This document shows positions 1-14,034 of a stretch of 64,000 nt of DNA, piece by piece. Source of the stretch: Mesorhizobium sp. INR15 (lineage in GTDB: Bacteria; Pseudomonadota; Alphaproteobacteria; Rhizobiales; Rhizobiaceae). The DNA is taken from NCBI RefSeq assembly GCF_015500075.1, contig NZ_CP045496.1:5094001-5158000 (forward strand). Direction: 5' to 3'. Each line of letters begins with the position of its first letter. Position 1 is the stretch's first letter. The position numbers were made by a program, and so were the translations under genes. Below the pieces are notes generated by a model, which saw only the letters and a program-made list of their open reading frames with translations, was not told the origin of the DNA and made no database searches.

Positions 1-647
<647 letters not shown>

Positions 648-791
648 GTGGTGGGACTAACCGAGCGGGTGATTCGCGGCAAGAGGCCGTCGGATCCGCC
701 ACCCCCTTGTGCAACGTGAAATCGAACGCGAGGGTTGTCAGCCAACATAAGCCTGTTACATGCGGCCTCTATGGGCAAGCATGATGATAGC

Positions 792-855
792 AGGCAAACC
801 GATCTTCAATGACAAATTCACCGGTTTGCGCAAAGACAGCGAGATCGGTTTGCCT
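792..855. repeat. perfect 14-bp inverted repeat in the parC/secreted-protein intergenic region
   Basis: AGGCAAACCGATCT (792-805) and its exact reverse complement (842-855) enclose a 36-nt loop. The loop contains another partial copy, ACCGGTTTGCG. The hairpin lies in the 330-bp gene-free stretch 648-977, between the divergent parC and the secreted-protein gene. It has no following T-run, so it is not an ordinary intrinsic terminator. It could be an operator or a leader structure. Apart from this hairpin I see nothing recognisable in 648-977. Confidence 0.55.
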
Positions 856-977
856 TTCATCGGGATTTTTGACCAATGTGTCGGGATACGCCTTTTTCCC
901 GTCCAGTTCGTCACGGAATGGTGATGGCGCAAAGAATTGAAAAACACTTCTCAGGACACTCTCTCAGGGAACTTGCG

Positions 978-2168
978 ATGACAATCAAACGCTCAACTCT
1001 CCAGAAACTGGCCTTTTCGACCTTCCTGCTGACCCTCCCACTGAATGCGGCGCTGGCGCAGGACACGGCTGTCGCTGACCGGCTGAAGGCAACACTTGCA
1101 GCCCAGGGCATTGAGATCTCCTGGACCGGCGTGACCGGCGACGACTCAAGCATGGTGTTGCAGGGTGTCTCCGTGAAGCCAGCGGCGGAAAAGGAAGCCC
1201 TCGCCATCGGCGACGTCAAGCTTGAAGGTGTCACCGCTGCAAACGGCGGCTTTGATATCGCAACGGTGTCGACGTCGGCATTCACGCACAGCCAGGATGG
1301 CGTCACCCTTAACCTCACCCCGTTCGTCATTCATGACATGACGGTTCCGGCTGAAGGCGCAACGGGCCCGCTTGGTTCGCTGATGATGTACAAGTCAGCC
1401 GAACTCCAGAACATGACTGTCAAGGTCGCCGACAAGACCGCCTTCTCGATGGACGGGCTTGCCATCGAAATCACGCCGCCGGCTGACGGCAAGGCGATGG
1501 AATTCACCGGCACCACCGAAAAGTTCACCGCTGACCTGACGCTAGTCGACGACGCGAAGTCCAAGGAAGTCATCAACGCGCTTGGCTACCAGAACATCAA
1601 GGGCAATTTCGAGATGGCTGGCACCTGGCAGCCAGCGGACGGCAAGATGGAACTGTCGAAATACGACATCTCCATCGAGAACGCCGGTACGCTCGGCATG
1701 ACCTTCGATCTCGGCGGCTACACGATGGACTTCATCAAGTCGCTGCAGGAAATGCAGAAGAAGATGGCGGCGCAACCGGAAGGCGCTGATAAATCGGCGC
1801 AAGGCATGGCCATGCTCGGCCTGCTGCAGCAGCTTTCGTTCAACAGCGCCTCGATCCGCTTCGACGACGATTCGCTGACCAACAAGGTGCTGGACTATGT
1901 CGGCAAGCAGCAAGGCATGTCCGGCAAGGACATTGCCAACCAGGCCAAGGCAATCGTGCCGTTCGGCATGGCGCAGCTCAACAATCCGGAACTGACCGCA
2001 CAAGTGACGGCCGCTGTCAGCAAGTTCCTCGACGATCCGAAGAGCCTCGAAGTCTCGGCCGAGCCACCGGCATCGGTGCCATTCGCGCTGATCATGGCTG
2101 GTGCCATGTCCAACCCGCTTGACCTGCCGAAGACGCTGGGCGTCACGGTCAAGGCCAACGAGGACTGA
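978..2168 (+). CDS. conserved secreted/periplasmic protein of unknown function
   Basis: 396 residues from the ATG at 978. This start gives a clean signal peptide, MTIKRSTLQKLAFSTFLLTL then PLNAALAQ, with probable cleavage after ALA. The open frame extends upstream to 876, but those 34 extra codons would bury the signal. The mature part has no transmembrane segment and is rich in short hydrophobic/polar alternations (GVSVKPAAEKEALAIGDVKL, AMEFTGTTEKFTADLTLVDD), which suggests a mostly beta, lipid- or envelope-associated fold. I recognise it only as the type of hypothetical protein found in rhizobia. It stands alone, is followed by a strong terminator and is convergent with aspS. No function is proposed. 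Confidence 0.85.
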   Translation: MTIKRSTLQKLAFSTFLLTLPLNAALAQDTAVADRLKATLAAQGIEISWTGVTGDDSSMVLQGVSVKPAAEKEALAIGDVKLEGVTAANGGFDIATVSTSAFTHSQDGVTLNLTPFVIHDMTVPAEGATGPLGSLMMYKSAELQNMTVKVADKTAFSMDGLAIEITPPADGKAMEFTGTTEKFTADLTLVDDAKSKEVINALGYQNIKGNFEMAGTWQPADGKMELSKYDISIENAGTLGMTFDLGGYTMDFIKSLQEMQKKMAAQPEGADKSAQGMAMLGLLQQLSFNSASIRFDDDSLTNKVLDYVGKQQGMSGKDIANQAKAIVPFGMAQLNNPELTAQVTAAVSKFLDDPKSLEVSAEPPASVPFALIMAGAMSNPLDLPKTLGVTVKANED

Positions 2169-2189
2169 TCGAAGCGACATCAAGATACG

Positions 2190-2220
2190 AAAAAGCCCGG
2201 CAGCGATGCCGGGCTTTTTT
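2190..2220. terminator. rho-independent terminator
   Basis: An 8-bp GC-rich stem, AGCCCGGC / GCCGGGCT, with a short AGCGAT loop, flanked by an A-run on the left and a T-run on the right. It sits 22 bp after the secreted-protein stop and before the convergent aspS stop at 2283, so it can serve both directions. Confidence 0.9.
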
Positions 2221-2282
2221 GTGAGATTAGCGAATCGAAAGAATCGGTTCTGGCATTTTTTTAAAGCGGTGCCAGAAGCAGC

Positions 2283-4073
<1,791 letters not shown>

Positions 4074-4266
4074 TGTCATTGGTAAAGTCCGGATGCTGGG
4101 TTGCGAGCCGAAGCATCTGCCCGGCTCGAAATTTGCGCGAAAAGCGCATGAGAGGTCCTGTTTGTCAAGGTAAACGGGCGCTGCAACCACAATAGGAGGG
4201 GAATTGCTGCTGGCATTGCGGAGAGTGATGGTTCAATAAGGGATCATCGATAAGTGATTGCTTTTC

Positions 4267-5511
4267 ATGTCTTCCATCCGTCCGCTGATTCCGCTCCTGA
4301 TTGCCGCCGGCATCCTGCTTGGCGGCAATGGCCTGCAGAGCACGCTGATTGCCTTGCGCGGCGCGCAAGAGGGTTTCTCGCCGGCGATCATCGGACTGAT
4401 GGGCACTTTTTACTTCGCCGGCTTCCTGCTTGGCTGTCTTGCCATCACCCGCATCATGAAGGCCGTCGGCCATATCAGGGCTTTTTCCGCGCTGGCGGCA
4501 ATCGCCTCGGTTGGCACCTTGCTGCTGGTTCTGGTCATCGATCCAGTGATGTGGTGCGCCGTGCGTTTTGCCGGCGGCTTCTGCTTTGCTGGCCTGTTCA
4601 CCATCGTGGAAAGCTGGCTCAATTCCGGCGTCAGTAACCATGACCGCGCGCGGGTGCTGGCGATCTACCGCATGGTCGACACCGGCTCGGTGACATCAGC
4701 GCAGTTCCTGATCCCGGTTTTTGGCGCCGGCGGCTTCACCACCTTCGCCATCATGTCGATCATGATCACGCTGTCGCTGGTGCCGGTGTCGCTCGGCGAC
4801 CGCTCCAACCCAACGCCACCGGAAGACGTCAAGCTCGATCTGGCGCGTGTCTGGCGGATCTCGCCGCTAGGCTGTTTCGGCTGCATCGCCGTCGGCGTCA
4901 CCAACAGCGCCTTCCGCACGCTGTCGCCGGTCTATGCCGAGCAGATCGGCATGTCGGTGGCCGATGTCGTCACCTTCGTCAGCGTCGGCATCTTTGGCGG
5001 CGCCATCATCCAATACCCGCTCGGCTATCTCTCCGATCGGTGGGACCGGCGGTCAGTGCTTTTGATGACAACTTGCTGCGCGATGCTGTCCGCGCTGGCG
5101 CTGGTGTTTATCGCTGGCAGCAATCCGTCCCTCAACTTCATCATCATCTTCATCTTCGGCTGCTTTGCCATGCCGCTCTATTCGCTGTCGGCGGCGCATT
5201 CGAACGACCGCGCCGACAAGGGCGAGTTCGTGCTCATCAACGCGGCGCTGATGCTGTTCTATTCCTTCGGAGCCATCGGCGGACCATTCGCGGCCTCGAC
5301 GGCGATGCAGTATTTCGGACCAAGCGCGCTGTTTGTGTTCAGCGCCGTGGTCTATGCAATCTTCATCGCCGTCATCCTCTACCGGATGCAGGCCAGGTCC
5401 GGCGTGCCGGCAGGCAAACGCGGCCGCTTTATCGCACTTTTGCGTACATCGACGGTTTTCGCGCGGCTGGCCAAAAGAAATGGCGACTCTGAAGGGTCGG
5501 CGGACCAATGA
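4267..5511 (+). CDS. MFS transporter, 12 membrane segments
   Basis: 414 residues from the ATG at 4267 (MSSIRPLIPLLIAAGILLGG). Hydrophobicity by eye gives two six-helix halves. The second half carries the loop signature GYLSDRWDRRSV (motif A type) between helices. Acidic and aromatic residues (IVESWLN) lie in helix 4, as in the sugar/drug-like MFS subgroup often annotated as YcaD-like. The C-terminal tail after the last helix is basic and cytosolic. The substrate is unknown. It is divergent from aspS and followed 76 bp later by rnd in the same direction, so the two may be co-transcribed. Confidence 0.88.
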   Translation: MSSIRPLIPLLIAAGILLGGNGLQSTLIALRGAQEGFSPAIIGLMGTFYFAGFLLGCLAITRIMKAVGHIRAFSALAAIASVGTLLLVLVIDPVMWCAVRFAGGFCFAGLFTIVESWLNSGVSNHDRARVLAIYRMVDTGSVTSAQFLIPVFGAGGFTTFAIMSIMITLSLVPVSLGDRSNPTPPEDVKLDLARVWRISPLGCFGCIAVGVTNSAFRTLSPVYAEQIGMSVADVVTFVSVGIFGGAIIQYPLGYLSDRWDRRSVLLMTTCCAMLSALALVFIAGSNPSLNFIIIFIFGCFAMPLYSLSAAHSNDRADKGEFVLINAALMLFYSFGAIGGPFAASTAMQYFGPSALFVFSAVVYAIFIAVILYRMQARSGVPAGKRGRFIALLRTSTVFARLAKRNGDSEGSADQ

Positions 5512-5587
5512 TCAAGGTGCCCGCGCTTGACGAAAGCCTTGCCGGCTGAAATTGAAGAGGGCCTTACTCTTTGCCAAAAGCGATTTG

Positions 5588-6739
5588 ATGCACGTCATCA
5601 CCACCCAGAAAGAACTCGAAACAGTTCTTGCCGCGTTCGAAAAGTCGGAATTCGTCACCGTCGATACCGAATTCATTCGTGAAACGACCTTCTGGCCGAT
5701 TCTGTGCCTGATCCAGATGGCCGCGCCCGGCGTGACCGCGCTGATAGACCCGCTGTCGCCAGACATCGATCTGAAGCCGTTCTTCAAGCTGATGGCCAAT
5801 GAAGCCGTCGTCAAAGTTTTCCACGCGGCCCGGCAGGACATCGAAATCATCGTTCATCTCGGTGATCTCGTGCCGCACCCGGTGTTCGACACCCAAGTCG
5901 CTGCAATGGTCTGCGGCTTCGGCGACAGCGTTTCCTACGACCAGCTCGTGCAGCGGATCACCGGCGCTCGGCTCGACAAGTCCTCACGCTTCACCGACTG
6001 GCGCCATCGGCCGCTTTCCGAAAAGCAGCTCGACTACGCGCTGGCGGACGTCACCCATCTGATCGAGGTCTATCAGCACCTCAATGCCGAGCTGGTGCGG
6101 GAAAACCGCGCCCACTGGCTGAACGAGGAAATGGAGGTGCTGACTTCGCGCGAGACCTACGATCCGCACCCCGAGGACGCCTGGAAGCGGCTGAAAATGC
6201 GGCTGCGCAAGCCCCAGGAACTGGCGATTGTGCAGGCGGTGGCAGCATGGCGTGAACGCGAGGCGCGCGAACGCGATGTCCCGCGTGGCCGTGTGCTGAA
6301 AGATGACGCCATCTACGAAGTGGCGCAGCAGGCGCCGCGCGATGCTGCCGCGCTTGCCAAGCTGCGCACCACGCCGAAGGGCTGGGAGCGATCCTCGACC
6401 GCAACGGCGCTGCTTGGCGCGGTCAACGCGGCACTTGCCTTGCCGCGCGAAGAGATGCCGAAGCTGCCGAAGAATTTCCAGCCGCCGGAGGGTTCAAGTG
6501 CCGCGGCCGAGCTGCTGAAAGTGCTGCTCAGGATCGTGGCCGAGAAGCAAGGCGTGGCTTCCAAGGTTCTGGCTTCGAGCGACGACATCGACCGCATCGC
6601 CGCCGAAGGCGAGGAGGCCGACGTGCCAGCCTTGCAGGGCTGGCGGCGTGCGGTGTTCGGTGACGCGGCCCTCAAACTGGTGCGCGGCGAGATCGGCATC
6701 AAGTTCGACAAACGCAAGATCGCGGTGTTCGACCTCTAG
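5588..6739 (+). CDS. rnd: ribonuclease D
   Basis: 3'-5' exoribonuclease that trims tRNA precursors. 383 residues from the ATG at 5588 (MHVITTQKELETVLAAF). The DEDDy catalytic residues are visible: Asp26 and Glu28 in VDTEFIRE, Asp84 in FHAARQDIEII, and Tyr150/Asp154 in LDYALADVTHL. The C-terminal half contains the HRDC region (ELAIVQAVAAWREREARERD) and a second helical domain. The length matches bacterial RNase D. It is convergent with the MAPEG gene, with only 7 bp between the stop codons and no obvious terminator. Confidence 0.95.
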   Translation: MHVITTQKELETVLAAFEKSEFVTVDTEFIRETTFWPILCLIQMAAPGVTALIDPLSPDIDLKPFFKLMANEAVVKVFHAARQDIEIIVHLGDLVPHPVFDTQVAAMVCGFGDSVSYDQLVQRITGARLDKSSRFTDWRHRPLSEKQLDYALADVTHLIEVYQHLNAELVRENRAHWLNEEMEVLTSRETYDPHPEDAWKRLKMRLRKPQELAIVQAVAAWREREARERDVPRGRVLKDDAIYEVAQQAPRDAAALAKLRTTPKGWERSSTATALLGAVNAALALPREEMPKLPKNFQPPEGSSAAAELLKVLLRIVAEKQGVASKVLASSDDIDRIAAEGEEADVPALQGWRRAVFGDAALKLVRGEIGIKFDKRKIAVFDL

Positions 6740-6746
6740 GTTTGGT

Positions 6747-7166
6747 CTAGACCACCGTGAGCAGGTGAAGCGCGAACCAGATCCAGGCCAGCGCCAGCAC
6801 CACCGCGCAGACGTAAAAGGCACGGCTGCGCAGCCGTAGTGAATTGCTTGTCAGGTGAGCCCAGGAATGGAAGTAGCGCGACAGGATGAAGAGCCACATC
6901 AGCGCCAGTGTCAGGTAATTGACGCCGTTCGTCACATAGAGCGCCAGGCACAAGACATGGAACAGCACCGGCAGTTCGAACTGGTTGATCAGATTGTTGG
7001 CAACGGTGACGCTGGAAGCCGGCTCGGTCGAGCGTACCTTGTACTGGCCGACCTTGGCTTCGCCTGATGTGACGGCGAAATATCGGCGCCGGCCCATCAC
7101 TCCATAGACGATATAGATCAGCAGCACATGCGCAAGCATCGGCCAGAAAATCGCGGTCTGGTTCAT
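6747..7166 (-). CDS. MAPEG-family membrane protein
   Basis: 139 residues with about four hydrophobic helices. The ATG at 7166 is preceded by a good ribosome site (AGGGGAG), which decides the start over a TTG one codon earlier. The layout is typical of the MAPEG fold: N-terminal helix FWPMLAHVLLIYIVYGVMGR, a polar loop, then NNLINQFELPVLFHVLCLA with the conserved N-Q-FE-PVLF pattern, then R-FHSWAH. Members include glutathione-linked membrane enzymes, but many bacterial ones have no known substrate. It is followed upstream by another small membrane gene at 7192-7737, probably in one transcript. Confidence 0.85.
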   Translation of the reverse strand: MNQTAIFWPMLAHVLLIYIVYGVMGRRRYFAVTSGEAKVGQYKVRSTEPASSVTVANNLINQFELPVLFHVLCLALYVTNGVNYLTLALMWLFILSRYFHSWAHLTSNSLRLRSRAFYVCAVVLALAWIWFALHLLTVV

Positions 7167-7191
7167 CAAACTCCCCTACCCAAATGTTCGA

Positions 7192-7737
7192 TCAAGCTTG
7201 GCTTCGCCTCTGGCCCGCCAGCCAAAAAGCGGCAATGACAATCACCGGGACGGCGAGAAGCGCGAATTTGGTGACGATCAACGCCGAGGCAAGAGACAGC
7301 GAATCCGGATTGGCCGACAGGAAGTCCGACAGCAGCCGCGCCACCGCGAGATTCTGGGCATAGTCGGCAAATGTATAAGGCAGGACCAGAACCAGGGCGC
7401 AGATTGACTGCATCTGCCCCGGCAGCGCACGGAAAGTCTCCAGTCTCCTCCCGGTAGCCAGAAGCAGACTGACCAGCGTCAGCGACAACAGCGCCGGGAA
7501 CAGCAGGTCGAAGGTCAGATAGTGCCAAACGAGAATGATCTCGCCGCCGCGCCGGCCAAGAGCCGTCAGCCAGGCCATGCCTTCGTCGGGCGTGAAGCCG
7601 GTAAAACGCATGTCGAGCGACGGCAAGCCGCCGCTCAGCCGGCGGAAATAGAAGAATTCCAGCATCGTCATGGCAGCGAAAACCGCGGCCGAAAGAAAGC
7701 ACAGGGCTCCCGCGTGACGCGACAGCCGCAGGATCAT
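7192..7737 (-). CDS. small integral membrane protein, unknown function
   Basis: About 181 residues from the ATG at 7737 (MILRLSRHAGALCFLSAAVF). The open frame extends to 7905, but earlier starts lie inside guaB, so the first ATG clear of guaB was chosen. Four to five hydrophobic segments are visible, with an Asp-rich first periplasmic loop (SLDMRFTGFTPDEGMAWLTA). The pattern resembles small four-helix integral membrane proteins with no assigned role. It lies 31 bp after the guaB stop and 25 bp before the MAPEG gene, suggesting read-through from guaB. Confidence 0.7.
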   Translation of the reverse strand: MILRLSRHAGALCFLSAAVFAAMTMLEFFYFRRLSGGLPSLDMRFTGFTPDEGMAWLTALGRRGGEIILVWHYLTFDLLFPALLSLTLVSLLLATGRRLETFRALPGQMQSICALVLVLPYTFADYAQNLAVARLLSDFLSANPDSLSLASALIVTKFALLAVPVIVIAAFWLAGQRRSQA

Positions 7738-7768
7738 CACCGGTAGACGCCGGCTGAGCCCGTAAGAA

Positions 7769-9271
<1,503 letters not shown>

Positions 9272-9576
9272 GGCCAGACCCTATTGCGCTGCTCCCAGGA
9301 GAGGCGATTTCGGGTTCGCCACTCTGGAATGCGTGAAAAGCGCTGGACCGGTTTGGACAGCGCCGACTCGTCTTCTTCCCTTTCAGGATTGGCGCTGGCT
9401 GGTAACACGTCCCGCCGCCGATGAAAAGCCGATGATGCGCCCTCGCGGCAAGCTGTCGCCATCCGGATATCGGCAGGAAACGCGCTACACCGCGGCGATG
9501 GGACCGTCGATGACCGGGAACCGGTGTCCGGTCGCACAAACGTGACAGCAATTTAACACGACACCGGGTCCTAGCC
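9272..9576. other. divergent intergenic region guaB / DHA2 transporter
   Basis: 305 bp between two diverging genes, which must hold both promoters. I see no convincing -35/-10 pair, no RNA gene and no strong hairpin. Open frames here are antisense or read out of guaB and look spurious. Confidence 0.5.
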
Positions 9577-11064
9577 ATGGTAACCGCCGGTTCTGTCGGC
9601 TTGCCCCAGCCGACGGCGCAACTTGAAATCGGGACGCGTTCCTTGAACCGCACCATTCCGCTTATCCTGGCGGTCGCCCTATTCATGGAAAACATGGATT
9701 CGACCGTTATCGCGACGTCGCTTCCGGCGATCGCCATCGACATCCACACCAGCCCGATCGCGCTCAAGCTGGCGCTGACCGCCTATCTCGTATCGCTGGC
9801 GATCTTCATCCCGATCAGCGGCTGGATGGCCGACCGCTTTGGCGCCAAGAACGTGTTTCGCGCCGCGATCGCGGTGTTCATCGTCGGTTCGGTTGCCTGC
9901 GCCATCTCCAATTCGCTGCCGGCTTTCGTGGTGTCACGCTTCCTGCAAGGCATAGGCGGGGCGATGATGACGCCGGTCGGGCGCCTCGTCCTGGTGCGTG
10001 CGACGCCCAAGAGCGAGCTTGTCGCGGCGATGTCCTGGCTGACCGTCCCTGCCCTGGTCGGGCCGCTGGTCGGACCGCCAGTCGGCGGCTTCATCACCAC
10101 CTATTTCACCTGGCATTGGATCTTCCTGATCAATGTGCCGATCGGGGTGGTCGGCATCTGGCTGGCGACGCGCTTTCTGCCGGAAACGGAACCGAGCGAA
10201 ACCCCGCCGCTCGACTTCATCGGCTTTGTCCTGAGCGGCCTTGCCGCCTCCGGCGTCGTCTTCGGCCTGTCCGTGGTCAGCCTGCCGGCGCTGCCGCCGA
10301 TGGCAGGGGTCATCACCGTGGCGGTCGGCTTGATCTCAGGCGGGCTCTATCTGCTGCACGCGCGCCACGCGCAAAATCCGCTGTTGGCGCTGGACCTGTT
10401 CCGCAACCAGGTGTTCCGCTCGTCCGTGCTTGGCGGCGGTCTGTTTCGCATCGGCATCGGCGCAGTCCCTTTCCTGCTGCCGCTGATGTTCCAGATCGGC
10501 TTTGGACTGACACCGTTCCAGTCGGGCATGATTACCTTCGTGTCGGCGCTCGGCGCCATCGGCATGAAGTTCGTCACCGCCCTGATCTTCAGGGTTGCCG
10601 GCTTTCGCCGCGTGCTGATTGTGGGGTCGCTGGTCGCGGCGGCATCGGTCGCCGTCAACGGCTTGTTCACGCCCGACACGCCCTATGCCCTGATGCTGGC
10701 CATGCTTCTGGTCGGCGGCTTCATCCGTTCGATGTTCTTCACCGGCGTCAACGCCTTGGCCTATGCCGAGGTTTCGGCCGCCGACACCAGCAAGGCGACG
10801 CCGATCGCGGCGGTATTCCAGCAGCTCTCCATCGCGCTTGGCGTGGCCGTGGCCGGCGGCATCCTGGAAGTGTCGACGAGCCTGCATGACCGCTCGCTGA
10901 CACTGGCCGATTTCCACACCGCTTTCTTCATTGTCGCGGCGATTTCGGCCGCCGCATCACTGTCATTCATGCGGCTGGCGCCGGATGCCGGCAACGCTGT
11001 CTCCGGTCATGGGCGGCTGACACCGGCAAAGACCCTGGAGCCGGTGAGCCCGCCCGGAAATTGA
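9577..11064 (+). CDS. MFS drug-efflux-type transporter, DHA2 (14-helix) family
   Basis: 495 residues from the ATG at 9577. After a hydrophilic N-terminus, helix 1 carries LILAVALFMENMDSTVIATS, the DHA2 helix-1 pattern with Asp in the membrane. Next come ISGWMADRFGAKN (motif A) and RFLQGIGGAMMTPVGRLVLV plus PALVGPLVGPPVGGFI (motif C, the antiporter motif). About 14 hydrophobic segments are visible. The closest well-known relative by feel is the MdtD/EmrB type. It is probably a proton-coupled exporter of unknown substrate. No membrane-fusion partner lies nearby. Confidence 0.88.
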   Translation: MVTAGSVGLPQPTAQLEIGTRSLNRTIPLILAVALFMENMDSTVIATSLPAIAIDIHTSPIALKLALTAYLVSLAIFIPISGWMADRFGAKNVFRAAIAVFIVGSVACAISNSLPAFVVSRFLQGIGGAMMTPVGRLVLVRATPKSELVAAMSWLTVPALVGPLVGPPVGGFITTYFTWHWIFLINVPIGVVGIWLATRFLPETEPSETPPLDFIGFVLSGLAASGVVFGLSVVSLPALPPMAGVITVAVGLISGGLYLLHARHAQNPLLALDLFRNQVFRSSVLGGGLFRIGIGAVPFLLPLMFQIGFGLTPFQSGMITFVSALGAIGMKFVTALIFRVAGFRRVLIVGSLVAAASVAVNGLFTPDTPYALMLAMLLVGGFIRSMFFTGVNALAYAEVSAADTSKATPIAAVFQQLSIALGVAVAGGILEVSTSLHDRSLTLADFHTAFFIVAAISAAASLSFMRLAPDAGNAVSGHGRLTPAKTLEPVSPPGN

Positions 11065-11111
11065 CTGGACCTCAGACTTCGGCCAGCAGCGCCCCTGTGC
11101 TACGCCCTGAG

Positions 11112-12110
11112 CTATATCGTCGGGAAGTGGCAGGCCACTTTGCGGCCGGTTCGATATTCTCTGAGCTCCGGCCGCTCCGAACGGCAGCGTTCCACGGCGA
11201 TCGGGCATCGTGGATGGAACCGGCAGCCGGATGGAGGGTTGAGCGGGCTTGGCACATCGCCGGTGAGGATGATGCGCTTGCGGGTCCCGCTGGGCGTTGT
11301 CTCGACGACAGGAACCGCCGAGATCAACGCCTGGCTATAGGGATGAGCCGGTGTTGCAAACACCTCTTCGGCCGGCCCTTCGTCGACGATGGAGCCGAGA
11401 TACATGACCGCGATGCGGGTTGAGACCTGACGCACCACCGACAGGTCGTGGGCGATGAAGATGTACGTGAGCTTCAGCTTCTCCTGAAGATCGGCAAGCA
11501 GGTTGACGATCTGCGCCTGCACCGACACGTCGAGCGCGGAGACGGGCTCATCCAGCACGACGAGATCAGGATTGAGGGCAATCGCGCGTGCGATGCCAAC
11601 GCGCTGACGCTGCCCGCCGGAGAACTCGTGCGGATAGCGCATGACATGGTCCGGCAGCAGCCCAACGAGGTCGAACAGTTCCGCGACACGCTTGGTGATC
11701 TCGCGGGAAGACAGCTTGGTGTGGATACGCAGCGGCTCTGCCACCAGGTCGCCGACGCGGCGGCGCGGGTTGAGCGAGGCGGACGGATCCTGGAACACCA
11801 TTTGCAGGCGGCGCCGAAGCGGCCGGAGCTCGGACAGCGACTTCGAAGTGATATCGTCACCTTCGAACAGGAGTTCGCCGTCTGAAATGTCGTAGAGCCT
11901 GACTAGGCAGCGTGCCAGCGTGGACTTGCCACACCCCGATTCCCCGACCAGTCCCACTGTCTCGCCGCGTTGCACGGTCAGGGAAACGTTGTCGACCGCA
12001 TGGACGGTCCGCTTGCCTTCGGCGGAGAACCGCGTGCCGATCGAGAAGCGTTTGCCCAGCGAACGCGTTTCGAGAATTGGCCTGTCTTTGTCGGTCATCG
12101 ATCCGCTCAT
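11112..12110 (-). CDS. oligopeptide/dipeptide ABC importer ATPase (DppF/OppF-like)
   Basis: 332 residues. The ATG at 12110 overlaps the previous gene's TGA (ATGA), which favours it over 12131. Walker A GESGCGKST, signature FSGGQRQRVGIARA, Walker B LVVLDEPVSALD, and the C-terminal oligopeptide-type extension SGCRFHPRCPIAVERC with its cysteine cluster. It powers uptake with its partner ATPase at 12107-13066. Last gene of the leftward peptide operon. Confidence 0.93.
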   Translation of the reverse strand: MSGSMTDKDRPILETRSLGKRFSIGTRFSAEGKRTVHAVDNVSLTVQRGETVGLVGESGCGKSTLARCLVRLYDISDGELLFEGDDITSKSLSELRPLRRRLQMVFQDPSASLNPRRRVGDLVAEPLRIHTKLSSREITKRVAELFDLVGLLPDHVMRYPHEFSGGQRQRVGIARAIALNPDLVVLDEPVSALDVSVQAQIVNLLADLQEKLKLTYIFIAHDLSVVRQVSTRIAVMYLGSIVDEGPAEEVFATPAHPYSQALISAVPVVETTPSGTRKRIILTGDVPSPLNPPSGCRFHPRCPIAVERCRSERPELREYRTGRKVACHFPTI

Positions 12111-13062
12111 GCCTGTGCCACCCGGAAGCATGCAGCGGCATGCGTGCCGTCGCCAAGGTCGGGCTTGCCGGTCTCACACGGCTCGAAATGAACTGGACAG
12201 CGCGGGCTGAACGCACAGCCCTGAGGTAATCGCAGCAGCGACGGCGGAGAACCGGGAATAGCCGGCAGCCGGCGCGGTTTTGCGCCGGTGAGCGGCGGGA
12301 TCGAGCCAAGCAGCGCGGTTGTGTAGGGGTGCCGCGGATCGGCAAACAGCTCCGTGCGGCTGCCACGTTCCACAACACGGCCCGCATACATGACCATGAC
12401 GCGGTCGGCGAGTTCGGAGACGACGCCCATGTCATGCGTGATGAAGACCACCGCTGAATTGTGCGTGGTGCGCAGCTTGCGCACGAGATCGAGAATGCCG
12501 GCCTGCACCGTGACATCCAGTGCCGTGGTTGGTTCGTCCGCCACCAGCAATGCCGGATTGCAGGACAGGGCCATCGCAATCACCGCCCGCTGGCGCATGC
12601 CGCCGGAAAGCTGGTGCGGGTAGCGCGACATCGCTTCGTGCGGATTGGGGAAATTGACCTCCGCCAGCAGTTCTTCAACGCGCTCCATGGCCTTGGATTT
12701 GCTGATGCTGCGATGAGCGCGGATCTGCTCGGCGATCTGCCAGCCGATTGTGTAGACCGGCGTCAGCGCCGTCATCGGGTCCTGGAAGATCATCGCGATC
12801 TCGTTGCCGCGCAGGCGCCTGAGTTCGCGCGCCGGCAGTCCCACCAGTTCACGACCCTTGTAGAGGATCGAGCCTTCGATGATGGCATTGGGATCGGTGA
12901 TGAGACCCATGACGGCGAGCAGCGACACGGTCTTGCCGGAGCCGGATTCGCCGACGACACCGAGAATCTCGCCCTCTTCGAGATCGAAGGAAACGCCGTC
13001 GATGGCCCGCACCAGGCCGTCATTGGTGCGGAAGGATACCCTGAGGTTGCGCACTGACAGTA

Positions 13063-13066
<4 letters not shown>
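12107..13066 (-). CDS. oligopeptide/dipeptide ABC importer ATPase (DppD/OppD-like)
   Basis: 319 residues starting MILSVRNLRVSFRTNDGLVR. Walker A GESGSGKTV, signature LSGGMRQRAVIAMAL, Walker B LLVADEPTTALD, switch His in FITHDMGVV, and the C-terminal Cys motif QGCAFSPRCPVHFEPC typical of the Opp/Dpp ATPases. It overlaps the upstream permease by 4 bp and the downstream ATPase by 4 bp, so translation is coupled along the operon. Confidence 0.94.
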
Positions 13067-14033
<967 letters not shown>

Positions 14034-14034
<1 letters not shown>

